Shown here piece by piece: positions 60,118 to 64,000 of a DNA stretch of 64,000 bases. Position numbers and translations under genes: made by a program. Numbering within the stretch: position 1 is the first letter of the stretch; every line of letters begins with the position of its first letter. Under the pieces are notes generated by a model. The model searched no databases. It worked only from the letters and a program-made list of their open reading frames with translations, and was not told where the DNA came from. The stretch is from Fimbriimonadaceae bacterium (GTDB lineage: Bacteria; Armatimonadota; Fimbriimonadia; Fimbriimonadales; Fimbriimonadaceae): contig JAIBBE010000040.1 in NCBI GenBank assembly GCA_019694835.1, positions 88,441 through 152,440 of the forward strand, written 5' to 3'.

Positions 60118-61077
60118 ATGGACAAGTCGGACACGAGCTATTTAGTGCGTCTTCCTGATGGGACCGAACTCGGTCCAGCGTCTCTTGATGACCTTCGAGC
60201 CTGGGCTGCTGCAGGCGTGATTGAACGCACGACGTCGGTTCAAGTGGTTGGGACTGAGACCAGAATCCCTGCGGCGACCGTTTTGGGCATATTCAGTTCT
60301 TCGGCATCCAGCTCCGAAGCTATTCTAGAGGAAGCTGAGGAAGCTGAGGACGTTGACGACGAACGGGAAATCCAAGTTGTAGAGGCTAGCCATGGGTCGA
60401 CAGGCACGACGCTAACGACGGACAGTGTCCAAGCGAGATTGGGCCAAGCCACTTCTGAGAATCGACAACCCTCGATTGGCCCGAGCTTGCCGTCACCCTC
60501 ACTCAAGAAACCGCGACAACCCAATCGTTGGATTGGTCCGGTTGTCCTTGCAGGACTTGGGCTTGTCGTCATTGGCGGTGTCTTGACGTTGCTCCCGAAA
60601 GGGGAGCCGAAGAAGTCGGATGACGACAAGGCGACAGTCGCCGTGTGGCTTGTCAAGTCGCTAGCCGACGCGACCGCCATGTATCAAGGGGACTGGGACG
60701 ACTGCTTCCCGCCAGTTGCCTCCCATAGCGATTTCAGCCCTTATGAGTTTGCTCTGCCGTATCTCAAGGAAGACGTCTCCAATGCTCTGATGGTGAGGAG
60801 CAGCGAGTTTGTCTTCAACTGGAACTTGACGGGGATGCCCTCGACATCGCTTGATGAACCAGCTAGGACGGGGATGTGGGCTGAAGGCGCCTGTCCGCCT
60901 GTTACATTCCCCTATTCCGGAAAGACACCGATTGCCAAGACCGACGGGTCGGTGAAGATGTTTTCGCCAGAAGAAGTGAGCGGACTTGTATGGAAGCCTT
61001 CCAACCCGTATCTGGGTTCAGACGCGGCCCATAACCGTCAGCAGGAGACAGATAGGATGTGGAACCCGAACGATTAG
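60118..61077 (+). CDS. GYF_2-like domain membrane protein 1, pilin-type C-terminus
   Basis: 319 residues; an ATG at 60085 is an alternative, but GAGGGGG lies just before 60118. Residues 7-58 form a DUF4339/GYF_2-like domain: YLVRLPDGTELGPASLDDLR then AWAAAGVIERTTSVQV. An acidic linker, one membrane helix (about 138-158, WIGPVVLAGLGLVVIGGVL) and a C-terminal domain follow. That last domain has MYQGDWDDCFPP, LPYLKED and IAKTDGSVKMFS, the same pattern as the pilin-like end of the protein at 36421-37752. It is the first of three tandem paralogues. Confidence 0.82.
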   Translation: MDKSDTSYLVRLPDGTELGPASLDDLRAWAAAGVIERTTSVQVVGTETRIPAATVLGIFSSSASSSEAILEEAEEAEDVDDEREIQVVEASHGSTGTTLTTDSVQARLGQATSENRQPSIGPSLPSPSLKKPRQPNRWIGPVVLAGLGLVVIGGVLTLLPKGEPKKSDDDKATVAVWLVKSLADATAMYQGDWDDCFPPVASHSDFSPYEFALPYLKEDVSNALMVRSSEFVFNWNLTGMPSTSLDEPARTGMWAEGACPPVTFPYSGKTPIAKTDGSVKMFSPEEVSGLVWKPSNPYLGSDAAHNRQQETDRMWNPND

Positions 61078-61089
61078 GACGGAGACAAA

Positions 61090-62073
61090 TTGAGTAACCA
61101 CCCTGCAACCTACCTTGTGCACCTGCCTGATGGCAATGAGTTGGGGCCAGCCTCGCTGGAAGACCTTCGTGCTTGGGTCGCAGCGGGAGTGATTGGCAAG
61201 ACCACTGCCTTGAGCTTGGTCGGTACTGAGGCTCGCATTCCCGCTGCGGCTGTTCAAGGACTGTTCGGTCGAGCCACCGACGTGCCAGCGACTCCGCCCA
61301 CTGTTCAACCTCAACAGCCACTACCACCACCTCCAACCTTGTCGCCGATTGCCGAGGGCACCCAACCACCCGCCAGGTCGTCTCAAGCTTCTGCCACGAG
61401 CACAACGGCCAACTTCACAAGAACAAAATCCGACGCCGTCGTCGGATGGGTTGGAGTCGTTCTCGGTGTTCTCGTCTTCCTCATGGGAATCTTGCTTCCA
61501 TTTGTCGATAGCAAGGACGAGGTTCTACGTGACGTCGAGGGGAAGCAAATCCTGACCCAAGCTGGCGAGGTGTATCCGAAGGAAAGCGCCTGGCTGTTGG
61601 CTCTCTACCATCAGGACCCGACCACCGACTCTATGGAGGTTTGGCTTCAACGTCACGGAATTGATACATCTTCCATCGACCTTACCGTGGGGCCATACTT
61701 GCGCCAGCATGAGGGCGAACGGATAACAATCGTCGACCCAGAAACCAACGAGGAGCTTGGCGTTTCCGAAATTGACATGCCGATGTCAGGCGGTGATATA
61801 GCTAGCTGGGCCCTCATGTGGCTTGTCAACTTCGTGATGGTCACCGCCTTCATCGGGTTGATTCGTGCTCGCAGATGGGCGTTGACCCTCGGCATTGTGG
61901 CAGGCAGTCTGGGAACAATCGCCAATATCGTTGGAAGAGCTTTGGAGAGCCCAAGCAAATCGGAAGGCGGGATTGAGATTGGGTTCACCGTGCTAGTGTG
62001 GCTGGTGCCGATTGCCTTCGCTGTCTACTGCTGGTGGAGGCAGAACTCAATCAGGCAGGTGGGACGTGTCTGA
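61090..62073 (+). CDS. GYF_2-like domain membrane protein 2
   Basis: 327 residues from TTG; CGGAGA lies 7 nt upstream. The N-terminal domain (TYLVHLPDGNELGPASLEDL, RAWVAAGVIGKTTALSL) is closely related to that of protein 1. A Pro-rich linker (about 70-110) follows, then one membrane helix (VGVVLGVLVFLMGILL), an exported loop of about 100 residues (YHQDPTTDSMEVWLQRHGID), and three more membrane helices at the C-terminus. The function is unknown. Confidence 0.82.
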   Translation: MSNHPATYLVHLPDGNELGPASLEDLRAWVAAGVIGKTTALSLVGTEARIPAAAVQGLFGRATDVPATPPTVQPQQPLPPPPTLSPIAEGTQPPARSSQASATSTTANFTRTKSDAVVGWVGVVLGVLVFLMGILLPFVDSKDEVLRDVEGKQILTQAGEVYPKESAWLLALYHQDPTTDSMEVWLQRHGIDTSSIDLTVGPYLRQHEGERITIVDPETNEELGVSEIDMPMSGGDIASWALMWLVNFVMVTAFIGLIRARRWALTLGIVAGSLGTIANIVGRALESPSKSEGGIEIGFTVLVWLVPIAFAVYCWWRQNSIRQVGRV

Positions 62074-63073
62074 CGGCCCCAGCTACATAGTCCATCAACC
62101 CGACGGAACGACCTTTGGTCCGGCAGATGTCTCGATGCTCAGGGAGTGGGTTGCTGCAGGAATCGTGACGAGGACCACGGCCCTATCACTCCAGGGCGAC
62201 GGCGGGAAGGTCCCAGCTGCCGTCGTTCCCGGTTTGTTTGAGCCGGAACAGCAGGGGCAGGCGACGGCTCAGCCTGCCGAGCCGATGTATCAAGCGCACC
62301 TGCCCTCGGGCACAACGGATGCCCTCACGATAGCGGACCTGGGTCGCCTGGTTGAAGCTGGAGATGTCGTCTCAACAACGCCTATCTCTCTCGTGGGAGG
62401 GTCAAAGAAGGTTCCAGCGGCCGTAGTTCCAGGGCTCGAAGACGCCTTTCGGAATCGGAAGGATGCTGAACGATTGGAAGGGCAACCAGTTCAGGAACAG
62501 GCAGTCGAGCACCGGGTTGAACCTGAAGTTGGGGTTCCCCAGCAACAGAATGAACTGACATCTGACAGCGAGTCAGGGGATGTTTCGGACGATTCTCAGC
62601 CAGCAACTGAAGGCAGCTCACCAGCCGGTACATCAGCAGTGGGCATCCTAAGGTTCCTGCTCTACAGTGTCATATTTGGAGTGGGCTCTCTCGTCGTTTG
62701 TCTGGCTGTGATTGGATTTCTAACCAAAATCGAATTTCCAGTGTTTGGGGACAGGGGATGGCGAAGCGATGCAACGAAAGAGGGCTTGGAACAAGGCGTG
62801 GGGCACGGCTGGCGCGGGGCTCTGTGGTCCCTGGTAGTTGCGTTGGTGATTCTTGTTGCCGTTCTAGTCCAACGATGGGGCGCCAACTTCTGGTCGTGTT
62901 TCCTCCTGCCCGTGCTCTGGTTGGGTATCTCCACGGTCCTGATGTGGGGGAAGGATTCACACGACCGAGAAGCGTGTCTATGGGGTGGCGTAACTGCCGG
63001 TATCCCCCTCGGCTACTGGTTTGCCGCGATACTCAGTGCAATCTGGTTTGGTCCACATCCTTTAGCTCGCTAG
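62066..63073 (+). CDS. GYF_2-like domain membrane protein 3, two domains
   Basis: 335 residues from a GTG that overlaps the stop of the previous gene by 8 nt; AGGTGGG lies upstream. Two GYF_2-like domains are seen: SYIVHQPDGTTFGPADVSML with REWVAAGIVTRTTALSL, and MYQAHLPSGTTDALTIADLG with RLVEAGDVVSTTPISLVGG. Each ends in K-VPAAVVPGL. An acidic linker and four to five membrane helices follow. With the two upstream genes it forms a translationally linked set. Confidence 0.82.
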   Translation: MSDGPSYIVHQPDGTTFGPADVSMLREWVAAGIVTRTTALSLQGDGGKVPAAVVPGLFEPEQQGQATAQPAEPMYQAHLPSGTTDALTIADLGRLVEAGDVVSTTPISLVGGSKKVPAAVVPGLEDAFRNRKDAERLEGQPVQEQAVEHRVEPEVGVPQQQNELTSDSESGDVSDDSQPATEGSSPAGTSAVGILRFLLYSVIFGVGSLVVCLAVIGFLTKIEFPVFGDRGWRSDATKEGLEQGVGHGWRGALWSLVVALVILVAVLVQRWGANFWSCFLLPVLWLGISTVLMWGKDSHDREACLWGGVTAGIPLGYWFAAILSAIWFGPHPLAR

Positions 63074-63318
63074 CTTGGAACAAACTGAAGTCCAACAACT
63101 CGTCGAGTTCGCCGACCCACATCGGCTGACGGCTGGTGGAACCAATAGCATCGACCGTACGAACACTACCCGTCTCACAAACGACCGTTTTCAAGACGCT
63201 CCGACCTTGGACCACCCGGCCCCGGAGGTGAGCCTGCGACCTTGTCTCAAACCATCGTCTCGAAATCAACGCCTCACGAAGTTGCTTGAGGTTGCGAATC
63301 GAGACAAGGAGCAACCTC
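63074..63318. other. Gap before the serine recombinase
   Basis: No gene is supported. It holds an AACTCG-T-CGAGTT palindrome near 63097 and the recombinase ribosome site. A serine recombinase often has its crossover (res) site immediately upstream, and this gap is the place to look. Confidence 0.4.
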
Positions 63319-63894
63319 ATGAACATTGGCTATATCCGCGTGTCGACAACACTGCAATCAGTTGATTTGCAAAGTGACAGTCTCGAACTGGCAGGATGTG
63401 AGCGCATCTTCACCGACCATGCCTCAGGTGCCAAGCAGGACCGACCGGGCCTTACCGAGGCACTGGTTTTTGCTCGCCCTGGAGACTGTCTGGTTGTTTG
63501 GCGCCTCGACCGACTTGGCAGGTCAATCCGCAACCTCATCGACATCGTCGCCGAGCTAGATGCGAGGGGCGTCGGATTCAGGTCGTTGCAGGAGAGCATT
63601 GATACAACCACCTCAGGCGGCAAGCTGGTGTTTCATGTCTTTGCCGCCCTGGCTGAGTTTGAGCGGTCACTCATTATCGAACGGACTCAGGCCGGTCTTC
63701 GAGCAGCCCGCGCAAGAGGGCGCTCGGGAGGTCGACGTGCTCTGCTAACCGGCAAGAAGCTTGAGCTTGCTCAGCGACTGAGGGGCGACCGTAACATGCC
63801 GGTAGCAGAGGCGTGCCGGATTCTAGGTTGCAGCAAGGCGACGTTCTATCGGTCGACCCAAGCAACTGACCAATCCCCCGATGCCAAAAGGTAA
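63319..63894 (+). CDS. Serine recombinase (resolvase/invertase)
   Basis: 191 residues. GYIRVSTTLQSVDLQ carries the catalytic Ser, LVVWRLDRLGRSIRNLID the conserved Arg/Asp helix, and VFHVFAALAEFERSLIIERTQAGL the long E helix. The C-terminal helix-turn-helix is PVAEACRILGCSKATFYRS. Its size fits Tn3-type resolvases and DNA invertases. AAGGAGC lies 7 nt before the ATG. It may act on a site in the preceding gap or beyond the right edge. Confidence 0.94.
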   Translation: MNIGYIRVSTTLQSVDLQSDSLELAGCERIFTDHASGAKQDRPGLTEALVFARPGDCLVVWRLDRLGRSIRNLIDIVAELDARGVGFRSLQESIDTTTSGGKLVFHVFAALAEFERSLIIERTQAGLRAARARGRSGGRRALLTGKKLELAQRLRGDRNMPVAEACRILGCSKATFYRSTQATDQSPDAKR

Positions 63895-64000
63895 CCTCTC
63901 GGGGCGAATGGAGCTTCATCGCCGATAGGGTGCCCGTCAACCAGCGTCCGTAGGTAGCTGCTCCTCGCGCGGGAGTCAAAATGGCGGGCGCTTCGACACA
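63895..64000. other. Right edge, no gene seen
   Basis: 106 nt without a supported gene. TCAAAATGGCGGGC occurs here and also near 6886, so it may be a short dispersed word of this genome. Confidence 0.3.

Noticed and set aside
63033..63326. Minus-strand frame in the gap before the serine recombinase
   Set aside because: It overlaps the end of the third GYF_2 gene and the recombinase start, has no family likeness and no ribosome site.
56000..64000. A complete prophage
   Set aside because: An integrase, an XRE regulator and a serine recombinase are present, but no capsid, terminase, portal, tail or lysis gene is seen.
1..64000. CRISPR arrays, rRNA genes, insertion sequences with a transposase
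   Set aside because: No regularly spaced direct repeats, no rRNA sequence and no transposase-like protein were found. The inverted repeats seen are not accompanied by a transposase.

Overview
The window is chromosomal DNA from a GC-rich, flagellated, probably Gram-negative bacterium. I infer a member of the Armatimonadota (Fimbriimonadia-like), from style rather than from a marker phylogeny: a PEP-CTERM protein, pseudopilin-type C-terminal domains, lipoproteins, many short operons in both orientations, and two kinds of translation start. About half the genes have a clear Shine-Dalgarno site. About twenty others have none, and instead carry a -10-like TANNNT box 5-7 nt before the start codon, which is what leaderless genes look like.

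Layout. 0-9.7 kb: a GH172 glycosidase (cut by the left edge) coupled to a dienelactone hydrolase; mscL; an LTXXQ-like secreted protein; an SPFH protein with a ribbon-helix-helix partner; a lipoprotein; a YCII protein; an acetyltransferase; ferredoxin-NADP reductase. 10-16.4 kb: serS, an unknown gene framed by exact inverted repeats, a redoxin/cytochrome/copper-monooxygenase fusion, an Mrp ATPase, a GAF-type methionine sulfoxide reductase, and a response regulator followed by a degenerate receiver. 16.7-20 kb: flagellin, an isolated nuoB-nuoI pair, ribH. 20-28 kb: an NmrA protein, a double SASA esterase, a SpoIIM-like protein, a sugar epimerase, an orphan sugar permease, rpsO, two FecR-like proteins. 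28-34 kb: an operon of a GH2 glycosidase and a ytfR/ytfT/yjfF-type sugar importer. 34-45 kb: pyrR, a GyrI-like protein, a beta-propeller/pilin-like fusion, rhomboid protease, prfC, a DapA-family aldolase, an M48 peptidase, DinB, YdeI, ankyrin and AlkD proteins. 45-56 kb: an esterase, a PEP-CTERM protein, an intradiol dioxygenase, a PaiB protein, a serine hydrolase with a divergent TetR gene and palindromic operators, an ArsR-SRPBCC pair and an RraB lipoprotein, plus two truncated gene duplicates.

56-64 kb is accessory DNA. A two-gene restriction-modification system lies between two tRNA-derived fragments. The second fragment, an exact tRNA 3' end, sits next to a tyrosine integrase. Behind it come an XRE regulator, three tandem membrane proteins that each start with a GYF_2/DUF4339-like domain, and a serine recombinase. 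The GYF_2 triplet is the best candidate here for an undescribed system.

Gaps between genes repeatedly hold structured repeats: one composite family (CCGCTGGC arms plus GGAGAGGGG arms), a 30-bp perfect hairpin near 29.1 kb, and a 27-bp inverted pair around one gene.
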